From Acanthaster planci (Eukaryota > Echinodermata > Asteroidea > Valvatida > Acanthasteridae), in contig NW_019091413.1 in assembly GCF_001949145.1 (NCBI RefSeq), positions 620,040 to 684,039 of the forward strand: 64,000 nt of DNA, in the 5' to 3' direction. Position 1 is the stretch's first letter, and every line of letters begins with the position of its first letter. Below are positions 53,788 to 64,000 of the stretch, in pieces. The notes beneath the pieces were generated by a model. That model was given only the letters and a program-made list of their open reading frames with translations. It did not search any database and was not told the origin of the DNA. A program made the position numbers and the translations under genes.

Positions 53788-55867
53788 TTCCACATGGAGA
53801 ACGTGTGTCACTCTTCAAAGGCTTTGAATTTTAATTTGTAATGAATTGATATCTCAGCTGTCCAGACAGCAAGCGAACATTTCAGTTAAAAAGGTGATCT
53901 TCAAGATTCCTTTCCATGTGCGTGATACCGGGCAAGACATTTAATCTCTGCTAATGTGAAAACATCCACTCGCCCAATGTTTCTTGGTGTATCATGTACG
54001 TTGCAAAAATACTGGAAATATTTTCTCCAGTACAAATCCAATTGAACTTAGGAAATATGTTCAAAACGTTTTCCGTTTTCAAACATTCACCACAGGTTGT
54101 CTTAAGTGCAAGATTTGAAGGGGCATTTATAAAATCCAATTTTTATGTCATTCACAAAGTATTTTGTTGATGGACATGTAGGCTTTTTGCACTTGCCTTC
54201 GGCACTGGGTACAGACCTGGATTTTAGTAATGATTTATAAACCCTACGTGCTGTGTAGAAGATGATGAGAAGGTATTTGTACATATCATGGGGCAACTTA
54301 AAAGTCTCTGTAGGATTTATGCTGTGCTGCTTTTTGTACAAGCAGTGAACAGAATGAGCAGCAACATGCAACATACTTGAAATGAAGGGGAAGTCATATG
54401 GCGTATCTGTCTCCTCAAAGCTACTTTGAGGAAGCCACTCACTAAACTATAACAGCTGTGGCTTCTTCTTGTATGCGTATGTTTCTCTTAGCCACGGTGG
54501 GTTGGGATGGTAATTTTCATTTGGCTTGGCCTACCACAGTCGTGACTTCATCATTACTGATGGTGCACTCGTAGCCTACCTCAACTCTCTCTCCCTCAGG
54601 CGTGCCCCTTTCCTCGCAACGCCCATGTGCACAAAGAAAAGCAAAGAATTTGTAATAAATCTGTCATATCTATCATATCTTCTTCCTGATATCAGCCTGG
54701 CAGTTCTAGTATGCAGATGTTGACTGCTTTGAATAGCATCGTGAAATCTTGAACATTCCATTTTCTTGTGGTCAAAGGAAGATGGAATGCTTCAGAGACC
54801 ATTAAGGAAAGCTACTTTTTACTATACCAACAAGTGAAAGTCATCAGTATTTGAACATCTCATCCTTGATTTTTTCGCAGTTCAGGAGATCAAACCAAAA
54901 GAGCAATGCAAACTCACCTGTGTTTCCATTGGAAATTTATTCCCAAATTCAACAGCACTTTCCCCACCCAACCCTCAATGAAATATTTGTAGCCCAACTT
55001 TGTGATGCGTCATAAAAAAATGCTTCATGCTGAAGCACACTTTCATTCAGATTGACCTTTAGTTGCTAATAATAAAATACATGGGGTTGTTATGTGTTTA
55101 GTAGTTACATGTAGTCTGTTCTGGGTAAAAAGGGAAAAAGATGGATATGCTATGCTGTCGGCCAATCAGGAGACAGAATAGTGGGTGAGGTTTGATAATC
55201 GATGGATCTACATGATTGGTTGATAGCACTACCATCTGTCAATTACAGTGCCATCAGCCTGTCAGTCACCTTTTTCTAAAAATAAAAGTTGAACATTTCC
55301 TATATTAATTCTTGAATCAGCTGATGCAGGGCAGGATTGACTGATAGCGTAGAGCAATCAACCAGTATTGCACATCCATCAATTGTACCTAACTTTTCCA
55401 TTTAAATTTGCTACATTTGGTACAAGTAACCATAAAGCTTTTGTCCAATGGCTAAAATGCTGTGCATTTGGGCCACTTCTATAGCAAATAATCTACTGTC
55501 ATGTGCTTGTGTATAATGTAAAAGTGTGGAAGAATTGGGGATTTGAATGAGTCAGTTTTTACCTCTAGACTGAAAAGCAGGGTGTAAATGCATGTTTCAG
55601 TTACATGAAGTTATCAAACTTTATTGTAAAAACGATCGCAAATCTTTATAATGATGCATCATTTGTTGCACGTAACTTATTGGTTATTAGTTAATATATA
55701 ATTTATTCTTGAATTACTTTGCCAGTTTGTAAGTGTTAAATAGAATCTGAAATTCACTGAATCTCAGTAGTTTGTTCTAGTTATTTCTGAGAATCTGGTA
55801 TCATTTTTGTGTTGGAGACTTAGGCACCTTTGGTATTAATTTCATGTTCTTTTTAACATTATGCGTA
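53788..55867. other. PHAF1 downstream region
   Basis: No exon is supported. AATAAA at 54654-54659, 867 bases past the PHAF1 stop, is one candidate polyadenylation signal. Others exist near 55069 and 55283. Confidence 0.35.
54654..54659 (+). terminator. Candidate PHAF1 polyadenylation signal
   Basis: AATAAA, 867 bases after the stop codon. It is the first canonical hexamer I noted downstream; use not established. Confidence 0.3.
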
Positions 55868-56000
55868 GCTGATCACAGGTCCCTTCATAAGGCCAGTCAC
55901 CAGAAATAGGGTGCGGAGTGACAGTGGAATGCTTTTTGTCACATTTCATTTGAACATCAATTGAGTTATAACTGATTGGAGATATTTTGTGATGAATTTG
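55868..56000 (+). repeat. Dispersed repeat, copy 3
   Basis: Shows AAGGCCAGTCACCAGAA, GAGTGACAGTGGAATGCTTT, CATTTCATTTGAA, TTTTGTGATG in the same order as copies at 9408 and 21355. More diverged. Confidence 0.4.
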
Positions 56001-58846
56001 ACTACGACACTGCTCTCTAGTCCCACTCCCACATCCCCCAACATTCTCCTAAAATCTACATTTAGTGAAATTCATTGCCCTGCTGCTGGCTGATTTGTGC
56101 TCACCTCTGGGCAAATACCCAAAGAGATGTTTGCATACAAGAATCAACAATCTTACCAACCGTTGATCATGATTCACATGCAGTATCTGACGTGGTCCTC
56201 TATATAATTCTGACCATTTGTACACCCAGTCATGCTTTGCTTTACCACACAAGAGGGCACGGTGTTTCACATTGTTCCTACAGTATAACACGATCCAATG
56301 GACTAAACACAAAGACTCCACTGAGGACAAGAGACTGACCAATGAGAACAGGAAAACACCTGCGTTCCCTTTGTGTTCTCTACAATCCAGTGGTGCAAAT
56401 CTGTTCCAAAAAACCACAAGGGGGGTGATGTAACAGGCCCCCCCCCCATCAAAAGTGGGAGGATATGTATCTGCCATCCCCCCACCCCACCCCGGGGCAT
56501 TTATGCCCCTGGTAGAATCAAAACGTGTACCAACATGCCTCCTGTTTCTTGTTCAGTAGTTGTGGAACATATATTTCACTTATTTTGTGGGAACCAAAAC
56601 GTTGCTGGGATAGAGAAATATCCCCATAACTCAGTCCAAATTTGCCTAACTAAAGAAATTGACCCCTCAACCCTGGGAAGGCCTACATTGTACCCATCTC
56701 ATTCAACTCGTATTCACATGTGCAATCTGCTGGTGTGCAGGAACAATATGAGTTCCACAAGAGGTATGGAGACTAAGTTTCCTAAAAGCAAAAGTCTCCC
56801 ACAACTCAAGTCAAAAGTTTCCAAACAGAAGTTTATGTCCAGCACGATGCATAAGCTGTATACCCTAAGACTAATGTGCCTACTGCAACCCCCCCCCCCC
56901 CGGAAATCTGAGAAGAACTCCAAAGACTCTGTCAACACAAAAGAAGACAAAATAGAGGAGGGGTCTCCTTTGCCACATCTTGCACCAAATGTAGAAGTTA
57001 AGTCCATCGGGTTCGAGAGACAACAACGAATTTCACCCCAGAATTCCCCTTATTAATCAGTGTGCTTCCCTGCGAAGCCTGTACTATCTTTATTGCACTT
57101 GAAATCAGAGTGAGTGGTCAAAGTATCACAATGCGTTCATTTGAAACTACACAATTACAATCAGTCGCAGTCACTACAACAATGAGAAAGTCAAGATGTG
57201 GACAATTCCTGCTGGAGATGGTTAGCGGAAGTACTGTGTACACTGAAGATAATCAGTAGGGTTTTCCCTCACTTTTCGTCCCAGAGAATTGTTTGTTCCT
57301 GACATTTAACATTATTGCAATGAACGACTTGCACACTTGACACTTGTTTATACAAAAATAGTAATACTTGGATGGAGACTAATTTTATAAGATTTTTCTA
57401 GTTGAGGAATTTGTCACCTGCTGGCAGTTATGGGCATGAGGAATTGGAAATATCACAGGAAAGCAATTAAATAAGTTGCACGTTTGTTTAAGTGACAAGC
57501 TTTTTTCTGGAATCAATTAATGATACAAAGGGCTTTTAATTTTCCACTATTAGAGCAAATGGCTCCCATCAGAGGTCACGACAACATAAGGAATGGATGT
57601 TTGCATTTTTTTTTCTGACAAATATTTGTACAGATCTAAAGCAGGAATGTGTTTACCTGTGAACTAAGAAAAAAATATCTGAATTTCTTTCTTACAGAGG
57701 TGCAATTATTTCATCATAAACAAATGAATAATCACACATGTATCTACATTACCTGTGAAGATATACATGTATCTTGGTTGATGTCATGAGAAGTGGTATG
57801 ACATTAAAGCTTCTTTTTGTTACGCAACAGCACAAAATGTATATGTATCATATATATATAAGCACAATTTACAACATAACTGCAAATATACAAAGCCATT
57901 CTAGAAAAAGTTTACAAAAAAAGAGGATGAATATACATGTACATTTATGTATCTCATCTCTATGTGACCACCTAGACCCTCTAGTGCTTGGTTGGACAAG
58001 GATCTTGGGCTCAGATACCCTAAAAGAGTGGGCATCATAAGCACACCTCAAGAACTGCACACTAATGACCACAGAATGACACCAATCACCTTTGCATGTA
58101 TAAACTCAATGAAATCAAATAAAAATTCTTGCAAAATGTTGCTGTAGATAATTCTCACATTCACACACAAAAGCACTTTTTGAAACCACATTTTGGCTGA
58201 CCATCCTTCTGCCAGGCATGTGAGACCATAGTGTGCAGGCTGACATATTCAACACCATTTTCAGTATGTGGGTGTTTCATTACAGCCCATCAAATAAGAT
58301 CCTCAGTAACCTGTTTTACAATTGAAGAATGAAAGTATTAACCAGATGTAACTTAAAAAAAGATACTCCAGTGGTGCTCTGCTAAGTCTCTCAATGCACC
58401 AACAATTTCACCACTATGCACTTAATGGCATGCACCTTAATACAAAAAAATAGTATGCAAAAATCCCTTTGTGGCATACATCAAAAAATACTTCTGGTCT
58501 TAACGTAAGAGACATTTTATAGGTGTCGAGCAAGTCGCAGTTCTTATAGGCTTTCAGCAGAGCTCTGAGCTAAGGGTGCCATTTCTACAATACGCGTGCA
58601 CAGTGTGATGTGTTTTGCTTGGAAAAGTAACTTGAGAAGATTTTCACCAAAAAGTCTGATGAATTCTGTGTAATTTGACCTGGATCTATCTTTAAAGAGC
58701 CACACCCTGCAGAAAACCCTACTAAGCAGAGAAGCAGTCGCGTCTGTCACAAGACCCACTACAGGTCTTGTTTACACACAGGTTGATTACACACAACAAA
58801 GGAGTACCTTTGTCACACATCAACTCAGCTTCTAGCTTAAATGGAG
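56001..58846. other. Intergenic DNA, no supported gene
   Basis: Includes C-rich tracts at 56433-56450, 56479-56494 and 56890-56901. A 227-codon open frame (56373-57056, plus) crosses two of these tracts. It has no family resemblance and no splice context I can support. Confidence 0.35.
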
Positions 58847-59092
58847 ACTGGAAAACTTTCGGAAGGACTTGCTTGGGCTTGACTGGAAAACTTCCGGAAG
58901 GACTTGTGTGGGCTTGACTAGAAAATATTCAGATGGACTTGTGTGGGCTTGACTGGAAAACTTCCGGAAGGACTTGTGTGGGCTTGACTAGAAAATATTC
59001 AGATGGACTTGTGTGGGCTTGACTGGAAAACTTCCGGAAAGACTTGCATGGGCTTGACTGGAAAAATTCTGGAAGGACTTGTGTGGGATTGT
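58847..59092. repeat. 35-bp minisatellite, about seven units
   Basis: Units of 35 bp, for example GGAAAACTTCCGGAAGGACT followed by TGTGTGGGCTTGACT. Two variants alternate: GGAAAACTTCCGGAAGG and AGAAAATATTCAGATGG. The alternation in the middle units gives a 70-bp higher-order period. The edge units are more diverged. Confidence 0.85.
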
Positions 59093-61447
59093 AATGCACT
59101 TAGCAATAACACTACTGCTTTGCATGCTTACAATGCTGTTAAGAAGTCAGCGGTGAGAAAAACACTTCATTTAATGTTAAGCCAGAGACCATTTCTACTA
59201 AGCAATTTTTTTCTGCTTAATAAATAAAGAAGTGATAAGTAACTCTGCAAAAATGTCCCTAGACACATAAGGGGTTCAGCACAACACATCACACTGATTA
59301 CTCTTTTGATACTTCTAAAGCAATTCACGATTTAAGAAAAGTAAAGTAAATTACACAGGAATACTGCTACTTTTGCACTGGCCTCCTAAATGTATTTTTA
59401 GTATTGATTTGTAAAACAGCTTTCTTTGCCACCAACAAAAGTTCGGATATGTCAATCATTTCAAATATAAGCATTGATGATAATACTGAGTATTACTTTA
59501 CATTTGTAATACATGGAACAAATTACAATGATACAAAACCAACTTATTTCAATATTACAAGATTATCACTTGGAATATTAGTCAATTACCTTTTATAGAA
59601 TCTCGTAAATATTTATCTTTTAGAATATTGATGTTTGAATGATCAAATTTTGCCTGATTGCATACATTAAATATTTGTGGCCAGATCTTACAAACTGAGT
59701 CAAAAGCTACCAGAGACATTTTGAGCGAACAGACTGCAGAAGAAAAGACATAATCAAACTTTTTATCCCTGCAATATCTTTAACTTGTCTGACTGGAGGT
59801 CTTACTTCAAAGGTCGAAATATAAAATACCCTTTTCTCCCCTTTTCATGCATACAAAATTAGATATGTCAATAGCATGTCTCTTGAAAGACTCATTCTAT
59901 AGGATTAGGCCACATTTTAAAGTTGGTTAATATCACATTTCATTCACACAATTTCAAAATAGTACTGTCGCAGTGAAAATTATTTTTAGCAGGCACTGAA
60001 ATGATGATAGCCTGTTAAACACTCATGCATGTTTGCTGAGACTGTATAAATTTGCTTATCATATATCCGAGTAAGCGTGTGGGGTGACACAAGGATACAA
60101 TACTGTCAGGGAAGCACTGATGCTATGCAGGGTACCGCCTATGACGTACAACACAAAGCTATCACCGGTACCCAACACAAACAGACTGAATTATGTTTTA
60201 CTGAAGCAACCATTTCAATTTTTCAAGAGAAATTGTATGTGAATTGCAAACAAGTTCATCCTGTAATCATACCTACAACAGACATTATTTGCAGAAACTC
60301 CAAAGATTTTGTAAGAAAATTTATTGGAGGCAATTTCTTTTTATTTCCTAGTGAAAGTACTGAATCTTAGCTACACAGAAACATTTCCCATCTGACATGG
60401 AAAAAACTTTAATTTCAATGTTTACTTGGTTTCCCCTGGATTATTCCTGCCTTCATGTAGAGGCCACACACACTTTTAGATCCGACTGTACCTCGCAACC
60501 AATGTTCCTAAGTCAACTTCACATTGTAAGAGTCACAGGGTGATTCTAGACACTAACCCTCCCACCCCCCCTAAAAAAAAGGAAGGAAAAAGGAGCATTT
60601 GGAATGGAACATTGCAAGCCCTGATGTGTACAAAAACCCTTGTCTGCATGCATATGCAGCGGGTGTTGTCAATGACAACCACTCCAGGCCAAGTACTTTA
60701 AATAGTTCCCAAACACAAAACTGTTGATAGTTCTTTTCTTGAGGGCAAAAGTCTTGTTCAAACTCTACATTCAGCTTGAGATGACCAATGGAATACGCTG
60801 ACTTCTCAGGGGAAAAACACTGAGGTTAAGGTTCCCCCAAGTAAAACAGGAACTGGCCTGATGAGATCCTACAATGACTGCCGATTCAGCTCCGTAAGAT
60901 CTGAGAGTTATTTTCATGGAGTGACAGAAAATCTTGCTCGAAGTAAATTCACAAAACTTGGCGAATAACCAGTATTTAAAGAAATTACATGTTTTTCACC
61001 TGAAACGAACACTTTTTTTGCCAAGAATCTACACTAGATTCAGGCATGATGCTATCAGACCTTCTGAATAGGCCAGCTATGGTATGAAATTAGAGTCAGT
61101 ATAAACTAGATGTGCATCACTAATATAAGCTAGCTATGATATGAAATTTGAATCAGTGTGAACTAGATGCGCGCCAAGACTAGATGCGTGCCAAGACATC
61201 ATGTGCATGTAATTTACAAAGTAGATCGCCAAATCTGGCACTACACATAAAATATTTGACTGGTTGCAGCATCCTCAATCATCAAACCCTGAAGTGCTTC
61301 TTTCTTCTTTTGGACAAAGGTGTATAATATAATGTATATGGACTAGCATAGATGAGCACTAGTGACCTTATTGCCAGTCCATATGTGGATACTATTTGGA
61401 GACTGCTTCAAAGGGGGGGAAAGATTGGCGTGTTACTGCGGCGGTTC
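59093..61447. other. Region downstream of RELCH
   Basis: Probably contains the RELCH 3' untranslated region near its right side. No exon, RNA gene or element boundary is supported. The only open frames are short and unrelated to known families. Confidence 0.35.
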
Positions 61448-63931
61448 TCACTTCTTCCGTGTGTGAAAGACATTGGCTACTTTGGTGCGCTGGGCTCCAA
61501 TCTTGTTGAGCAGTGTGCGCTTGGTGTCTTCGCTCATGTGAGGCAGGGCGCTGTGGAACCCACTCGTTGCACTGTTGCTAGAGGTAACTGATGAGGACCT
61601 GCATAAATTTAAATTTGAGAACTGTTGGGAACCAATGCAAGTTTTGCTGGTTGCAGAAAAGTTATTGGAAATATTATGCTAATTGGCAAGTTTTTCTCTT
61701 CTCTCCATGTTTTCCTGTTAGTGAAGAGAACATAAGTATTTTATATTACTTTCTACTTCATGTTTCCTCATTCAAGACTCCTGCAGCATGGGAGAGCGTA
61801 TCCTCCCTTGTCTTTCATACAAATAAACACTTAGGTACGAGCTAAACTTAGAGCATGGATACCCCTTAATCATGAAATGAATGGATATGTAAACTAGGTC
61901 AGTAATCTGCTACATCTGACTTGGACAACCCAGGCGACCCCGGCAAGCTCGGTGGTAGAGTGGTTAAGACGTCTGCACTAGTAAGCAGGAGAACGTGGGT
62001 TCGAGTCCCACCCGAGTAAGCTTGTGATTTTTTTTTTTGCAAGCTCTCTGACAAGAACAGAGCGTACAATGTTTATAAATATAAATGTTGGGAAAGGGCA
62101 AAACCTGCAATTAAAATCAACATCTCCACGACGCAAAGTACATCTTGAAAAAATATCTTTATGGTTGGTTTTGTAACAAAAATGGGCAAGTTATGTTTCC
62201 CAAAAAAGAAAAATCTTCATTCAAGAGAACTTTTTGATGCGATATTATTAGTCTTTATGAACAAAGCTTTCTGAATCCAGTAAAAAATATACTTTTGAGG
62301 ACAATTCAGGGGAACTCAAATCCGCGACCTCATGCCCACCAACGCAGACATCCAAAAGAACCCACCTTTCTTTTCCACCAAGTTTGGCTTCAAACTCTTT
62401 GATCATGGATGCAACCACAACCTGCAACGAGATTGCATCAACACTTGTGTAAACATAGGTGGTAATTAAATAACTCATTTGGCAATTTACTGAGTTGCTA
62501 TGCCATTTGACTTGTGTAAGGACGCTAACCCTCCAGGGTATTTTGGACGGAAACCCTGCCGAATGCAACACACCCATCTGCAAGGCCAAGTGACCTCAAA
62601 GTTGTAAGTTACTAACTACCACCAGATCCAAACGTTAAGTGGCATTGTTCAACTGGATAATCACTCGTTATCTTAACATCGGTGGTTTACTCTGCTGCTG
62701 CTGTCTGCCCAGTGCAGTACAGTCATTTGCAAAAGTTTAAGACCACCTTGAATTTGATTGGTATTTCTATCACTGGGCCTGCATTACACTGTCCCATTGA
62801 ATGATTACTTAACATGATTTTACAGTGGTGCATAACATCTGTGGGTGCTATACCCATTTGAATGACATTGTTTGCAAAGGCAGGTCTTGTATGACATTTT
62901 GTCTGCAAGGAAGCATGGGTAAAAAGAAGCCAGTCTAAGCAATCAGAAATAAAGGAGGGAACACTGAATATTAGACTGTTAACATGTCAAATCATGGAAA
63001 TGTAGTCAAAAATGTTCAACCAAGGTACCAAGGTTACACACTGAACATAAACATAAGTTGCCATGATTGATTGGTTTCAGTTTGGTTTTCCTTCAGGATA
63101 ATGCATTTTCTTTGGGTGGTCCTAAACTTTTGCAAATGACTGACTTATACACACTTGCATATCTGACCCCTGCGCTGTGTCATACAAGGTCAGGGGTGGA
63201 CGCTAATATGTGATTTTACCTCTCACAAAGGTCAATTTTACCAATGTATCTCGGGATGTTTTACTTCATTTTCATACACAGTGAAATACAAACCAATGAT
63301 ACAGGCAGACAGACTCATAAATATGTATAACATGCTTCAAGATGAAAGACCTCAAGTTCAAGAGTGGTAAACAGTGTGTGCTGATGTTGCAATGCTTTTG
63401 CTATGACCAAGGCATTTCAGTATATCAAAGTTGCCACTTTGTGGAAACAGAAATGAAAACACAAATAGAAATACCTCGTGTTCTGGAGAAACTGTGTCAA
63501 GATCCTGACGTAGGCACCGTAAGCCCGGCAACATGGACTCCCAGATGAGATCATTGGAGATGACTATGAGGTCAAGGGTCAATGTTTCTGGTCCATAAAA
63601 TATTTTAATGAGGTAGTCTGACAGCATCATGATCTGTCTGAAATGTGGCAGTTTCTTTTTGGGGGGTATGATTTCATTCCCTTACTAGAGACAGTTTTGG
63701 CTCAAGAAGATTAAGAATGAATTGAATTTTAGAGGAGGCGTCATTTATTTCAGTATCACCTGATTTAATTCAATCTTATTTTCGGCTTGACAACTGGTGC
63801 AATACAAAGGATACAGCAACAGGACAGCGCGCTGTAGGCATTGAACAGTGACATGGCTATGACAGATCGCCTCGTCTCATTGGCTGTGTTGTTATTGGTG
63901 TAGGCTATGGCGGCCAATCGTGGAAGGACAA
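61448..63931 (-). CDS. RELCH: RELCH, last four coding exons (partial)
   Basis: RELCH (KIAA1468) is a Rab11-binding LisH, coiled-coil and HEAT-repeat protein that tethers recycling endosomes to the trans-Golgi for cholesterol transfer with OSBP. Exons in transcript order: 63931-63815, 63563-63475, 62421-62366, 61598-61448. All phases match, giving about 137 residues. Recognisable segments are NAYSALSCCFISNDL, LPGLRCLRQDLDTVSPEHE, ASMIKEFEAK, then SEDTKRTLLNKIGAQ and the end VANVFHTRKK. They fit the C-terminal HEAT region and terminus of the vertebrate protein as I remember it. The N-terminal majority lies beyond position 64000. Introns here hold a tRNA-like sequence and a Tc1/mariner-like element. 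Confidence 0.82.
61946..62019 (+). tRNA. tRNA-like sequence, Thr(AGT)-like, possibly a pseudogene or SINE head
   Basis: It has a perfect A box (TGGTAGAGTGG) and B box (GGTTCGAGTCC). The T arm is GTGGG/CCCAC. The acceptor AGCTCGG/CCGAGTA pairs at six of seven positions, counting one G-T. An anticodon stem TCTGC/GCAGG encloses ACTAGTAA. That loop has eight bases rather than seven, and the D stem is weak. A T run at about 62028-62038 would end Pol III transcription. It lies antisense in a RELCH intron. A functional tRNA is possible, but the flaws favour a pseudogene or the head of a SINE. Confidence 0.5.
62028..62038 (+). terminator. Pol III terminator-like T run
   Basis: About ten or eleven consecutive T begin nine bases after the tRNA-like sequence, as expected for RNA polymerase III termination. 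Confidence 0.5.
62720..63142. mobile_element. Tc1/mariner-like non-autonomous element
   Basis: The left end CAGTCATTTGCAAAAGTTTA continues AGACCACC. The right end, reversed, reads CAGTCATTTGCAAAAGTTTA then GGACCACC, so about 28 bp pair with one mismatch. CAGT ends followed by an AAAAGTTT-type core are typical of Tc1-like repeats. TA precedes the left end, but the right flank is AC, so the TA duplication is not intact. The 423-bp interior lacks a transposase. In a RELCH intron. Confidence 0.7.
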
Positions 63932-64000
63932 CTTAAGTGGAGCAAGAAAACACAGACATCATCCAATGTTAACTTGAATGCTTATAACGAATGACAAGAA

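Noticed and set aside
56373-57056. 227-codon open frame on the plus strand
   Set aside because: It crosses C homopolymers, shows no known family, and has no splice or conservation support. The antisense frames over the same stretch are equally open.
58847-59092. Possible CRISPR-like array
   Set aside because: Units are contiguous with no unique spacers, and the window is eukaryotic. It is a minisatellite.

Overview
The window is animal genomic DNA: small exons with GT-AG introns of about 100 bp to 9 kb, vertebrate-like protein families, many short non-autonomous DNA transposons, and one 738-bp assembly gap (51716-52453). Frequent TACATGTA-type palindromes, non-depleted CpG and compact introns suggest a marine invertebrate, perhaps an invertebrate deuterostome (echinoderm, hemichordate or amphioxus). 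That placement is a low-confidence inference. All exon models below were built by hand from splice signals, reading phase and remembered family similarity.

Layout: 1-4044 is repeat-rich (a fold-back element, an inverted pair encoding a THAP-like peptide, a LINE scrap). 4045-11503 (+) is DUS2, a tRNA dihydrouridine synthase, with 12 coding exons and a dsRNA-binding domain. 11504-16598 is the convergent intergenic space, with a MITE. 16599-43379 (-) is an LPCAT1/2-type lysophospholipid acyltransferase with 12 recognisable coding exons, two of which (30980-31200 and 34091-34311) are alternative versions of the same catalytic exon. 43380-44502 is a head-to-head promoter region. 44503-53787 (+) is PHAF1 (C16orf70), complete except for one exon that probably lies in the gap. 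53788-61447 is convergent intergenic DNA with a 35-bp minisatellite. 61448-63931 (-) holds the last four exons of RELCH, which continues beyond the right edge.

The main discovery candidate is the duplicated LPCAT exon. Both copies are exactly 221 nt, carry the catalytic HX4D motif and have identical phase. Including both or skipping both gives an early stop, so only one copy at a time yields a full-length enzyme of 541 residues. The copies differ around the substrate-facing motifs, so one locus could make two acyltransferases.

The gene products do not form one pathway. DUS2 modifies tRNA, LPCAT remodels phospholipids at ER or lipid droplets, PHAF1 acts at autophagic membranes and RELCH in endosome-to-Golgi cholesterol transfer. 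The mobile-element content includes a MULE relic and a sister-like element, both with terminal inverted repeats made of tandem 16-mers, plus hAT-like, piggyBac-like and Tc1/mariner-like non-autonomous elements.
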